Assembly (NCBI RefSeq): GCF_051859125.1
Contig: NZ_JBHYGG010000291.1
Location: forward strand, 24,903 to 88,902
DNA from: Gemmata sp051859125
GTDB lineage: Bacteria; Planctomycetota; Planctomycetia; Gemmatales; Gemmataceae
Length of the DNA: 64,000 nt
Direction: 5' to 3'
Shown here: piece by piece, positions 51,808 to 60,080 of the stretch
How the letters are laid out: each line of letters begins with the position of its first letter
Numbering within the stretch: the first letter of the stretch is position 1
The notes under the pieces: generated by a model
Database searches by the model: none
The model's input: only the letters and a program-made list of their open reading frames with translations
Told to the model about the DNA's origin: nothing
Position numbers and translations under genes: made by a program

Positions 51808-51875
51808 GTAGGGCCGGCTGTGCCGGCCGAGGCAGCGCGGATTGCTCTCGTTACGGCCGGCAGAGCCGGCCCTAC
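51808..51875. repeat. 68-bp palindromic intergenic repeat
   Basis: The 21-bp arms start GTAGGGCCGGCTGTGCCGGC and have one mismatch; the loop is 26 bases. It resembles the other palindromes in size and GC content but not in sequence. It lies between dnaK and the TolA-like gene. Confidence 0.85.
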
Positions 51876-51924
51876 TGCTGGCCGCGAGCCCTCAATTCCG
51901 TCGCCCCCGCCGCGAGGTCACCCG

Positions 51925-52917
51925 ATGCCCGAGCCCGTCACCAAGCCCGACCCCAAGCCCGCACGGGTCGAGGGGCCGCCCGAGGAGAGCTTCGAGGAGA
52001 AGTACAACAAGCGGCTCGAGTTCCCGCTGTCGCTCGTCAGCTCGGTCCTGCTCCACGTCCTGATCGGGGCCGTGATCGGGTACTGCGTGCTGGTGCTCAT
52101 GAACAAGGGCGAGGACAAGTCGGGCGTCCCCGTGCGGTCGATGGCCGTCGGCGGCCTTGGCGACGACGGCGATGGCTCGCCCGGCTCCGGCGGGATGGAA
52201 GACCCACTCATCCAGATCCTCAACAAGGACCCGGCGACCGCCGCGGTCGAGTCGCTGGCCGACCCGAGCAAGCTCCCGCAGATCGAGGACGTGCAGAAGA
52301 CGATCAAGACCATCGACCCGACCGGGAACATCCCCGTGAGTTCGTCGAACGCCGCGGCCTACGCGGGGCTCGACAAGGCGATCCGCGACAAGCTCCTCGG
52401 GGCGAACCGCGGGGCCGGGAACGAGGCGGGGAAGGGCACCGACGGCTCGAAGGGCACCGGCCCCGGCGGCACCGGGTCGAACTCGACGCTCGGCCGGAAC
52501 ATGCGGTGGACGCTGCGGTTCAAGGTGTCGAGCGGCCGCGACTACCTCGACCAGCTCAAGGCGATGAAGGCCCGGCTCCTCGTGCCGATCCCCGGGACCG
52601 ACAAGTGCCTGCTCATCGAGAACCTCGACAACCCCGGCACCCCGCGGACCGTCGACGCGGCCGACTTCGCGAGCCTGTTGCGGTTCGTGGACTCGCGGCC
52701 CGAGGCGGTGAACAGCGTGATCGGTGCGCTCGGCCTGGACGTGAAGACGCGGTCGTTCTGCGCGATCTTCACGAAGGAGCAAGAGGCCGAACTCTCGAAG
52801 ATGGAGACGAGCTACCGGAACCGCCGCGCCGAGGACATCGAGGAGACGATCTTCAAGGTGACGATCCGCGGCGGCGCGCCGGAGGTGTACGTCGACGAGC
52901 AGAAGGTGAAGCGGTGA
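51925..52917 (+). CDS. TolA/TonB-like single-pass membrane protein
   Basis: A 330-residue protein. A cytoplasmic Pro-rich N-terminus is followed by one membrane helix (SLVSSVLLHVLIGAVIGYCVLVLM, about 36-59), a Gly/Asp/Ser-rich linker with little order (to about 195), and a folded C-terminal domain (NMRWTLRFKVSSGRDYLDQL onward). This is the general plan of TonB/TolA-type proteins that link an ExbBD/TolQR motor to the outer membrane, although no TonB sequence signature is seen. The facing operon encodes ExbB and two ExbD proteins, which supports the idea. A GAGGT ribosome binding site lies 6 bases before ATG 51925. Confidence 0.65.
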   Translation: MPEPVTKPDPKPARVEGPPEESFEEKYNKRLEFPLSLVSSVLLHVLIGAVIGYCVLVLMNKGEDKSGVPVRSMAVGGLGDDGDGSPGSGGMEDPLIQILNKDPATAAVESLADPSKLPQIEDVQKTIKTIDPTGNIPVSSSNAAAYAGLDKAIRDKLLGANRGAGNEAGKGTDGSKGTGPGGTGSNSTLGRNMRWTLRFKVSSGRDYLDQLKAMKARLLVPIPGTDKCLLIENLDNPGTPRTVDAADFASLLRFVDSRPEAVNSVIGALGLDVKTRSFCAIFTKEQEAELSKMETSYRNRRAEDIEETIFKVTIRGGAPEVYVDEQKVKR

Positions 52918-52929
52918 AGGTGCGTCATT

Positions 52930-53003
52930 AGGTTGTCAGGTCATCAAGTCGTCAAGTCGCTTCGGACTGCTCGGGACTTGACGACTTGATGACCTGACAA
53001 CCT
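52930..53003. repeat. 74-bp palindrome built from short words, between convergent genes
   Basis: Perfect 29-bp arms (52930-52958 and 52975-53003) carry the word TCAAGTC or TCATCAAGTC in tandem, with a 16-base loop. It fills almost the whole gap between the TolA-like gene and the second exbD and could also stop transcription from both sides. Confidence 0.9.
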
Positions 53004-53007
53004 GCGA

Positions 53008-53625
53008 CTATTTGCGGTTGTTGCGGGTGATCTGGAAGACGCCGTTGCCCTTGGCGGCGTCGAGGATCGCGGTCAGCACGCCCCACGGCACGTCCTTGTC
53101 CACGTCGAGCACCATCTCCTTGCGGCCGGTCGATGCGATCACCTGCTTCATCTCGTTGAAGATCTGATCGACGGGCACGTCCTTCTTCTCGATCTTCACC
53201 ACCGGCTTCTCGCCGTCCATCGTGGCCCGCACGATGAACACCCGGTCCCGGATGTCCTTCAGTTGCACCTGCGGGGCCGGCCCCTTCTTGTCCTGCTCGA
53301 CCGGCGGCACGTCGATGGCGCGCTCCAGCGAGGCGTAGGTGATCGTGAGGATGAAGAAAATCAGCAACACGAGGCACACGTCGATCAGCGGGTTCATGTC
53401 GAGGTGGTCGTCGCTGGCGGTCGCGCGGGACGGCGGGGCGACCTCCTCGGCGACCGCGGCGAACGTCGGGTGGCTCTCGATCGGCTGCCACGCGGCGTCG
53501 CCCGGCCCGCGGACCTCGTCGGTCGGGAGCCAGTTGCCGTCGCGCAGCCCCTCGGCGACCGCGCCCGCGTCGGGGACGCTGACCGCGGCCGGGGAGCCCT
53601 GTTGCCGCACGTGCCACGCGCTCAT
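53008..53625 (-). CDS. ExbD/TolR-like protein with GYF_2-like N-terminal domain (second copy)
   Basis: A 205-residue protein. Residues 2-55 (AWHVRQQGSPAAVSV, LRDGNWLPTDEVRGPGDAAWQPIE) resemble the GYF_2/DUF4339 domain, a short cytoplasmic peptide-binding module. The ExbD part has one membrane helix with the essential Asp at its start (DMNPLIDVCLVLLIFFILTI, about 76-95) and a periplasmic domain ending TRNNRK. In ExbB-ExbD motors that Asp carries the protons. The start ATG overlaps the stop of the preceding exbD as ATGA. Confidence 0.85.
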   Translation of the reverse strand: MSAWHVRQQGSPAAVSVPDAGAVAEGLRDGNWLPTDEVRGPGDAAWQPIESHPTFAAVAEEVAPPSRATASDDHLDMNPLIDVCLVLLIFFILTITYASLERAIDVPPVEQDKKGPAPQVQLKDIRDRVFIVRATMDGEKPVVKIEKKDVPVDQIFNEMKQVIASTGRKEMVLDVDKDVPWGVLTAILDAAKGNGVFQITRNNRK

Positions 53626-54383
53626 TTCTTCGGTGCCTCGACGACGGTGGCGACGTAGGAGTTGATCTGCCGCTTCTTGAACCGCGGCTCCAGTTCGAGT
53701 TGCAGTTCGGTGACGCGGTCGTTGGGCAGGTCCTTGCGGCACGCGATGCGGACCTCGGGCGGTTGCTGCGCTTCGAGGAGCAGCGCGTCGAGCGCCGCGA
53801 TCGCCGCCTCGGGGGTCGGCAGGCGGTCGTGGTCGGGGCGCGCCGGGTTCTGGCCGACGCGCACGGAGTACACCACGGTGAACTCGTCGGCCTTGTCCAC
53901 GTTGATCGTGATGGCGAACGGGTCGGAGGCGAGTTCGCCCGCGTACCGCATCTCCGGCACGTCCACCGGGGCGAGCGCGCCCGCGGCGCGGATGATGATG
54001 AAGAACACGAGGAGGACCATGCTGATGTCGATCAGCGGGATCATGTCGACCTCGTCGTCGTCCTCGATGCGCGGCGCGGCCGGGCCCGGTTCGGGTTCGG
54101 GCAACTCGATCGGCTCGCCCGGCGGCGTCGGGTCGGGGCCGGCGGCGCTCTCGGCCTCGGCCCAGACCGTGCGAACGGCGGTCGGCCGGGGGAGGTAGTC
54201 GGTCAGCCCGTCCTGCGCGTCGACGCGGGCCCACTCGGCCTCGGTGCCCGCCGGCCGGACCATGTCGGTCGCGCCGAGCCGGCCCTGCTGCGTCCAGTCG
54301 GCGACGACGTGGTACGGCACGCCCTTGTAGACCGTGTTGGCGGTCACGAACCACACGTCGAACGCCTTGGGCGGCTTAGCCAC
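53622..54383 (-). CDS. ExbD/TolR-like protein with GYF_2-like N-terminal domain (first copy)
   Basis: A 253-residue protein. Residues 8-60 (VWFVTANTVYKGVPYHVVADWTQQGRLGATDMVRPAGTEAEWARVD) fit a GYF_2-like domain. A Pro/Glu-rich linker (80-110) leads to the ExbD membrane helix with its Asp (DMIPLIDISMVLLVFFIIIRAAG, about 113-135) and a periplasmic domain. It is transcribed right after exbB with an 8-base overlap and is followed by a second exbD with ATGA overlap. The three proteins therefore probably form one ion-driven motor complex. Confidence 0.85.
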   Translation of the reverse strand: MAKPPKAFDVWFVTANTVYKGVPYHVVADWTQQGRLGATDMVRPAGTEAEWARVDAQDGLTDYLPRPTAVRTVWAEAESAAGPDPTPPGEPIELPEPEPGPAAPRIEDDDEVDMIPLIDISMVLLVFFIIIRAAGALAPVDVPEMRYAGELASDPFAITINVDKADEFTVVYSVRVGQNPARPDHDRLPTPEAAIAALDALLLEAQQPPEVRIACRKDLPNDRVTELQLELEPRFKKRQINSYVATVVEAPKK

Positions 54384-55095
54384 GGCGCGCCCCCCGGGCG
54401 GGCTTCCGCTTGCGGTCGTCGGCGTCCTCGGGTTCCTCGGCCACGTCGAGTAGCTTTGGGTCCTTCTTGTAGTTGGTCACCAGCGTGACGAGCTTCTGCG
54501 ACGCCGACTTGATCTTGATCTCGAAGTTCGCGATCCAGTCCTTGAACAGCACGTGGCCGAACACGAGCGGGATGGCGGTGAACAGGCCGAGTGCCGTGGC
54601 AAACAGCGCGAGGCCGATCTTGTCGGCCCCGCCGGCCACGCCCTTCACGTTGCCCTGCTTGGTCTGCTGGCCGATGGCGTCGAACGTCTGGATCATCGAG
54701 ATGACGGTGAAGAACAGCCCGACCATCGTGGCGATCTTGGCGATGGCGAGGATCGGCGCGAGGAGGAAGTGGAGCCGCGGCACGATCTCGAGTTCGGTCT
54801 CGTTGGCCATGCTCCGCCGCATCGCCGCGGCCCCCTGGTCGGCGGCCTCCAGCCCGGCGATGAACAGCCGGTTCGGGATCAGCCCCTTCTCCTCCTTGCA
54901 CAGCGCCACGGCCCCCTTCACGCCGTGCTTCCGCAGCGTCTGCTGGAACACGGGCAGGAAGTCGTCCATGTCGGTGCTGGAAGACTTGTTAAGGAGGATC
55001 CGCCAGATGACGAGTGCGGCCGAGACGAGCGACAGCACGACGAGCGGCAGCGCGAAGTACCACTCGTCGAGGAAGAACCCTTTGACCGCGTTCAT
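54376..55095 (-). CDS. ExbB/TolQ/MotA-type proton channel protein
   Basis: A 239-residue inner-membrane protein of the MotA/TolQ/ExbB family. One N-terminal helix (WYFALPLVVLSLVSAALVIWRILL) is followed by a cytoplasmic region and the two conserved helices: PILAIAKIATMVGLFFTVISMIQTF and IGLALFATALGLFTAIPLVFGHVLF, with the Gly/Thr pattern typical of the channel. A charged C-terminal tail (KRKPARGARRG) ends the protein. It forms the stator with the two ExbD proteins encoded downstream. ATG 55095 starts directly before the first helix. Confidence 0.88.
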   Translation of the reverse strand: MNAVKGFFLDEWYFALPLVVLSLVSAALVIWRILLNKSSSTDMDDFLPVFQQTLRKHGVKGAVALCKEEKGLIPNRLFIAGLEAADQGAAAMRRSMANETELEIVPRLHFLLAPILAIAKIATMVGLFFTVISMIQTFDAIGQQTKQGNVKGVAGGADKIGLALFATALGLFTAIPLVFGHVLFKDWIANFEIKIKSASQKLVTLVTNYKKDPKLLDVAEEPEDADDRKRKPARGARRG

Positions 55096-55140
55096 GCCTG
55101 GTCCGTCGTGGAGTTGGTGGGCGACACAGTAGGAGTACGA

Positions 55141-55172
55141 CCGAGCCCACCCGTTGCAACGGGTGGGCTCGG
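55141..55172. terminator. hairpin between the cyclase gene and exbB
   Basis: A perfect 32-base palindrome CCGAGCCCACCCGTT-GC-inverse lies 4 bases after the stop codon of the leftward FHA-cyclase gene and upstream of exbB. It probably ends the cyclase transcript. Confidence 0.7.
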
Positions 55173-55176
55173 TGGG

Positions 55177-57066
55177 TCAGGTCGACGGGGGCGTGGGGAG
55201 GAACGCGCCGTCCCAGTCGGGCGGCGGCTTGCCCCGGGTCTTGTCCATGTGGCGGATGAGGCACTGGGCGACCGGGTCGCTCTCGAACAGGTCGCCGAGC
55301 CGCTCGCGGGCCGAGCCCCACTCGCCGGCGATGAACCACTCGACCGCCTCGTTCCACTGCGCGAGTTGCGACTGGTACCACTCGCCCGTGAGCCAGGTGT
55401 TCCCGCTCGTGGGCGACAGCTCGAAGGCCCGCAGCGGCACCTTCATGCCCCGGGGGCGGACGAGGCCCAGCAGGCGGAGGCGGCACAGCTGGCCGTTGGG
55501 GTCCCGCTCCAGGATCTTGTTGGCGACGGTGTCGTTGAGGACGATGCCGACGCCGAACGCCTTGGTCATCTCCTCGAGGCGGAACGCGAGGTTGACGACC
55601 GGGCCGTACAGGTCGACGACGCCGAGGTCGTGCGCCCCGAGGCGGCCGGCGATCGCGCGGCCGTGGGTCACGCCCAGGCCGCACCGCTTCTGGAACATCG
55701 AGCCGGTGAGCCGCTCGCGGATGAGCAGGGCGGCCGCCATCGCGGCCTCGATCTGCGCGTCGGCCCCGTCGGGCCAGCCCCAGAACCCGAGGACCGCGTC
55801 GCCGCGGAACCCGGCGACGATGCCGCCCTTCTGGGTGACGCCGCCGCTCATGGTGTCGAGCGCGAACTGGATGTCCCGCTGGGCGGCCATGAGGTCGGAC
55901 CCGTGCTCCTCGGCGTACCCCGAGTAGTTCCGCAGGTCGCAGAACAGCACGGTGACGTTCGTCTCCCGGGGCTTGAGCATCCCCTCCATCTTGTCCGGGT
56001 CGTCGAGGTACTTCCGCAGCGACGTCGGCCACGCCCCCTGGAGGAGCTGGTTCTGCCGGATCACCTTGAGGGTCCGCCGGGTGGTCTCGATGAGGCCGAC
56101 GAGGATCTCGCCGAACTTCTGGTAGTCGGTCAGCGACTTCGACTCGACCTTGGCGGGGCCGCCGCCGTCGGGCCGCGCGCGGCCGCTGATGTAGAGCGCG
56201 AACGGCGACCCGTCCTGGAACGGGGTGCAGACGGCCCACGGGGTCGCGCCGCTCTGGAACATCGCGCCGAGGGTGAGCGTGTGGTCGGTGCCGGCCGCCG
56301 GGTCGATGTCCTCGGGGTTCGTGGACCAGATGTGCAGGCAGCTCTTCCGCTCGCGGAACGCCTGCCGCACGAGCTTGCGGGACGGGACGAACTCGGCGGC
56401 CATCGCGGCCTGCGACCCGCGGACGTTCTGCTCGACCACCGCGACCCGGAGGTCGTTCGGGCCGCTGTCGGGCGGGATGCGGACGACCGCGGCCGCGTCG
56501 GCCTTGGGGAGCCCGGTGAGGGCCACCTTGAGCATCTGCCGGAACAGGCTCGGCTCGTTCACCGCCATCTTCAGGACGTTCGGGATCTGCTCCATCGCCT
56601 TGAGGATCGTGACCGGGTCGGAGAACGTCAGGTTCTCGAGTTCGGCCCGGGTGTACTCGACCTTCTGCTGGACGATGGTGGCGTCGACGGGCGCGGGCGG
56701 GGCGGCGTCCTGGTCCCCGCGGAGGGCGAACCGGGTCTGCCCGATGACGAACCACTCGCCGGGCCGGACCTCGCACTTCTCGACCGCGTTGTTCCGGAAC
56801 CAGATGTGGTTCTGGGGCGGCTTCGGGAAGTCCGGGGTGACCGCCCGCCGCATCACCGTGAGCGTGGTCCCGTTCCACTCCAGGGTGGCGTGGAGCCGCG
56901 AGATCATCTTGTCCTCGGGGACGACCCAGTCGGCCTTGCCGGGGTCGCTCCCGAGGCGGATGACCTTGTTCTCGGGGAGGGGGTACCGCCAGGTGTACTG
57001 GCCGGGGGCAACGGACGTGCCCCCGGTGGCGGCCTTGATCTCGGCCAGTGCTTCCAACTCTGCCAT
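55177..57066 (-). CDS. FHA-GAF-class III nucleotide cyclase
   Basis: A 629-residue cytoplasmic signalling protein. An FHA domain at about 30-115 (IRLGSDPGKADWVV, ISRLHATLEW) binds phosphothreonine peptides. A GAF-like sensor lies at about 150-325. The class III cyclase domain is at about 370-530: VTVLFCDLRNYS with a metal Asp, RGDAVLGFWGWP with the second Asp, and GVVDLYGPVVNLAFRLEEM with the Asn-x3-Arg pair that stabilises the transition state. The product is probably cAMP. The Asp in GVVDL is the residue that usually reads adenine. A helical C-terminus follows. ATG 57066 starts the conserved part. It lies upstream of the ExbBD operon on the same strand, with a hairpin in between. Confidence 0.87.
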   Translation of the reverse strand: MAELEALAEIKAATGGTSVAPGQYTWRYPLPENKVIRLGSDPGKADWVVPEDKMISRLHATLEWNGTTLTVMRRAVTPDFPKPPQNHIWFRNNAVEKCEVRPGEWFVIGQTRFALRGDQDAAPPAPVDATIVQQKVEYTRAELENLTFSDPVTILKAMEQIPNVLKMAVNEPSLFRQMLKVALTGLPKADAAAVVRIPPDSGPNDLRVAVVEQNVRGSQAAMAAEFVPSRKLVRQAFRERKSCLHIWSTNPEDIDPAAGTDHTLTLGAMFQSGATPWAVCTPFQDGSPFALYISGRARPDGGGPAKVESKSLTDYQKFGEILVGLIETTRRTLKVIRQNQLLQGAWPTSLRKYLDDPDKMEGMLKPRETNVTVLFCDLRNYSGYAEEHGSDLMAAQRDIQFALDTMSGGVTQKGGIVAGFRGDAVLGFWGWPDGADAQIEAAMAAALLIRERLTGSMFQKRCGLGVTHGRAIAGRLGAHDLGVVDLYGPVVNLAFRLEEMTKAFGVGIVLNDTVANKILERDPNGQLCRLRLLGLVRPRGMKVPLRAFELSPTSGNTWLTGEWYQSQLAQWNEAVEWFIAGEWGSARERLGDLFESDPVAQCLIRHMDKTRGKPPPDWDGAFLPTPPST

Positions 57067-57221
57067 GTGGCGCGGGCTCCACTGCCCGGCATCGAACCGA
57101 CGCGGCCGCGTGCGCGGGGGTCGGACGCCGATACACTTCCGGGCGGTCCGGTGATTGTACCCGAAACCGGTCCGGGGTGGGAGACGGTCGGGGGCGACTT
57201 TCGGGCCGCGGGCGTCCGACC

Positions 57222-57258
57222 GTTCCGGAGCCGGCCCCGGTGGGGCCGGCCACGGAAC
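57222..57258. terminator. hairpin downstream of the beta-barrel gene
   Basis: 17-bp arms with two mismatches (GTTCCGGAGCCGGCCCC) enclose a 3-base loop. It lies 21 bases after the stop codon of the leftward gene at 57279. Confidence 0.6.
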
Positions 57259-57278
57259 GCCCTCGACCCGACTCGGGA

Positions 57279-58412
57279 TCAGAACGTGAGCCCGAACTGC
57301 ACGAAGAACCCTTCCAGGGACAGGTTCGACGGGCGGGTGTCGAGCTGGCTCCCGACGTCGTCCGTGTACCGCACCGGCTCGGTCAGTCCGAACCACTGGG
57401 TGACCTCGTACCCGGCCCGGATCGAGACGGTCCGGTACTGCCACCCGCCGCCGACCGCGATGCTCGCGAGCGGCACCACCTTCCGCACGTTGTACTGCGT
57501 GTTCACGTAGGTCGTCGCGCCGCCGTCGTTCGTCTCGAGCACGGCGTTCCGCGACCGGCCCGTGAGGAGCCCGCCGGTGGTCCGGGCGTACCCGTGGAAC
57601 CCGCCGCACACGTTCAGCACGGCCTCGCCGCCGATGATCGGCCCGAACCCGCTGAACCGCGAGCTGGAGGTGACTGTCGCGTTCACCGCGTCGAGCCCGT
57701 TGTACAGCGTGTTGAACCGCTGGTTGATCTCCGCGAACCGGAGGCCGCCGATGGCCCGGAACGTGAAGTGCTCGTCGAGCACCAGCCGCTTGCCGACGAT
57801 CATGTCGTAGACGTTGTAGTTCAGCGACGTGTTCGCGGTCGCGGTGAGGGCCGTGTCGGTCAGCCCCGGGCGGGTGAGGGTCGGGAGGATCACCTGGCCG
57901 GCCCCGGCCGTCACCGACTGGTTCCCCTGGGTGTTGAAGTACGTGTACCCGAACCCGAGGTCCCAGCCCTTCTCGAAGTGGTAGCCCAGCTCGGTGCGGA
58001 CCCCGCTGCCCAGGTCGAACGTCGCGTTCTGGACCGGCCCGGCGATCGCGAGGCCCGAGGTCGGGTTCAGTTGGGCGTAGTCGAGCGACCCATTGTGGAC
58101 GCGGAACAGCAGGTACTCGGCCGTGCCGTAGAACCCGGCGTGCTGCGGCGCGCTCGGGGTCAGGCACCCGGGCGTGTGGCCGTGGGCGTGCGGGTCCGGC
58201 GGCGGGATCAGGTCGGCGAACTCCGGCGGGGTCACGTCCCGCAGGGGGGCCTCGCCCGCGGCGGCCGGCGGCGAGGCGGGGGGAGCAACCGGCAGCGCCC
58301 GCGGCGCCGCCGGGGGCGCGGCCGGCGGAAGGGACCGCGGCGGCCCCTGGGCCGCGGCCGGCGTGACGACTGCGACACACAACACCAATGCGAGCCAGCT
58401 CCCCCGAGGCAT
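57279..58412 (-). CDS. outer-membrane beta-barrel protein (Lpg1974/BBP7-like)
   Basis: A 377-residue exported protein. The signal peptide (GSWLALVLCVAVVTPAAAQ) is followed by an Ala/Pro-rich stretch (25-50) and then about 280 residues of alternating amphipathic strands: FYGTAEYLLFRVHNG, TELGYHFEKGWDLGFGYTYFNTQ, RAIGGLRFAEINQRF, GYARTTGGLLTG, IAVGGGWQYRTVSIRAGYEVTQWFGL. It ends in FFVQFGLTF, with the C-terminal Phe typical of outer-membrane barrels. Planctomycetes encode many such proteins of the Lpg1974/BBP7 type, often pore-forming or surface-located. ATG 58412 gives the best signal peptide. Confidence 0.82.
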   Translation of the reverse strand: MPRGSWLALVLCVAVVTPAAAQGPPRSLPPAAPPAAPRALPVAPPASPPAAAGEAPLRDVTPPEFADLIPPPDPHAHGHTPGCLTPSAPQHAGFYGTAEYLLFRVHNGSLDYAQLNPTSGLAIAGPVQNATFDLGSGVRTELGYHFEKGWDLGFGYTYFNTQGNQSVTAGAGQVILPTLTRPGLTDTALTATANTSLNYNVYDMIVGKRLVLDEHFTFRAIGGLRFAEINQRFNTLYNGLDAVNATVTSSSRFSGFGPIIGGEAVLNVCGGFHGYARTTGGLLTGRSRNAVLETNDGGATTYVNTQYNVRKVVPLASIAVGGGWQYRTVSIRAGYEVTQWFGLTEPVRYTDDVGSQLDTRPSNLSLEGFFVQFGLTF

Positions 58413-58587
58413 GGCCGTCCCCCCTGTTTGCATCTGTTCCCGATTGGCGGGCCGAATACCAACCCCCGCCGGCGGGCACAAGGCGGAATCCGCCGATTCG
58501 GCGGCCAATTGCGGTCCCGGGTGTGACACTCGGCCGCGGGCGCGGTCTAGAATGCTTGGGCACCCATTCCGGCCCGAAGGACAATCC

Positions 58588-60000
58588 ATGACCGCACCCC
58601 GGCCGACCACCCTGCAACAACTCCGCGACAGCGGCTGGCAGTCCAAGACCGTCAAGCACGAACTCCGCGACAACTTCCTGGCCGCACTCAAGGAGAACCG
58701 GCCGCTGTTCCCGGGCATCGTCGGGTACGAGAACACCGTGGCCCCCGAGATCAGCATCGCCGTGCTCGCGGGCCACGACATGCTGTTCCTCGGCGAGAAG
58801 GGGCAGGCCAAGAGCCGCCTCATGCGGGCGCTCGTGAACTTCCTCGACGAGTACGTCCCGTACCTGGACATCCCGGGCTCGCCCGTGCACGAGGACCCCA
58901 CCCTGCCGATCACCCGGGCCGGGAAGGAACTGCTCCGGAACACCCCGCCCGAGCAGGTGCCGGTCGCGTGGTGGCACCGCAAGGAGCGGTACGCCGAGCG
59001 GCTCGCCCCGGGGACCAAGTTCGCCGACGTGATCGGCGAGATCGACCCGGCCAAGCTCGCGATGGGCACCAGCATGGCCGCCGAGGACGCGCTCCACTTC
59101 GGCCTGATCCCGCGGATGCACCGCGGCATCTTCGCCATGAACGAGGTGCCCGAACTCGACGAACTCATTCAGGTCGGGCTGTTCAACATCCTCGAAGAGC
59201 GCGACGTGCAGATCCGCGGCTACCCGATCCAGTTCGACCTCGACGTGCTCGTGCTGTTCTCCGCGAACCCGACGACCTTCAACCGCTCGGGGAAGGTGAT
59301 CCCGCAGCTCAAGGACCGCATCGGGTCGCTGATCCAGACGCACTACCCGAAGGAGCGGGCGCTCGGCATCGAGATCATGGAACAGGAGGCGGGCCTCGAC
59401 GCGGGCGGCGAGTTCCCGGTGGTGGTGCCGTACTTCATGAAGGAGATCGTGGAGCAGATCAGCGTCAGCGCCCGGAAGAGCAAGTACGTGGACCACGCGA
59501 GCGGGGTGAGCGCCCGGTTCAGCATCGCGAACTACCGGACGATGGTGGCGAGTGCCCGGCACCGCGGGGTGCGGCTCGGCGAGGCCCCGGCCGTGCCGCG
59601 GATCAGCGACCTCGGGCACCTCCCCACGTCGGCGCTCGGCAAGCTGGAACTCGACCTGATGGGCTCGCACCAGATGTCCGAACGGCAGGTGCTGGAGTCG
59701 ATCGTCGCCGACGCGATCCGCGTGGTGTTCGACGAGTACGTGGACAAGCACGGGCTGGACGAGATCGCGACGGCGTTCGGCAAGGGGGTGAAGATCGAGG
59801 TGGGCGACATGCTCCCGAGTGCCGAGTACGCCAAGCGCCTCAAGCGCGTCCCCAAGGCGTGGGAGAAGGCGTTCGAGGTGAACGCCGGCGCGACCGACGC
59901 GGTGCGCGCGAGCTGCGCCGAGTTCGTACTCGCGGGCCTCTACGCGACCGACCAGATCAGCCGCGGCACCCACCACGGCCACATCACCTACGAGACGTAG
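58588..60000 (+). CDS. magnesium-chelatase-ChlI-like AAA+ ATPase
   Basis: A 470-residue AAA+ ATPase. Walker A is modified to FLGEKGQAKSR (about 66-76). The Walker B region is GIFAMNEVPELDELIQVGLFNILEERDVQIRGY (about 183-215). Sensor 1 lies in VLVLFSANPTTFNRSGKVIPQLKDRIGS. The Asp of a standard Walker B is Asn here (MNEVPEL), as in some ChlI-like MoxR relatives. It pairs with a VWA protein encoded 80 bases downstream, the partnership known from BchI/BchD and MoxR/VWA systems, which remodel or load client proteins. No porphyrin genes are near, so chlorophyll synthesis is not implied. Confidence 0.87.
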   Translation: MTAPRPTTLQQLRDSGWQSKTVKHELRDNFLAALKENRPLFPGIVGYENTVAPEISIAVLAGHDMLFLGEKGQAKSRLMRALVNFLDEYVPYLDIPGSPVHEDPTLPITRAGKELLRNTPPEQVPVAWWHRKERYAERLAPGTKFADVIGEIDPAKLAMGTSMAAEDALHFGLIPRMHRGIFAMNEVPELDELIQVGLFNILEERDVQIRGYPIQFDLDVLVLFSANPTTFNRSGKVIPQLKDRIGSLIQTHYPKERALGIEIMEQEAGLDAGGEFPVVVPYFMKEIVEQISVSARKSKYVDHASGVSARFSIANYRTMVASARHRGVRLGEAPAVPRISDLGHLPTSALGKLELDLMGSHQMSERQVLESIVADAIRVVFDEYVDKHGLDEIATAFGKGVKIEVGDMLPSAEYAKRLKRVPKAWEKAFEVNAGATDAVRASCAEFVLAGLYATDQISRGTHHGHITYET

Positions 60001-60080
60001 ACGGACCCGCGAGGCACCGGCTCACCCGGACTCCCAGCGAGACGGGTACAATGCGTTGCCGACACCGACCGGGAGATGCG

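Noticed and set aside
57066..59982. The possibility that the FHA-cyclase frame extends far upstream to 59982
   Set aside because: The frame is open by chance through the neighbouring genes. The conserved protein begins at MAELEAL (57066), and the extension has no recognisable domain.
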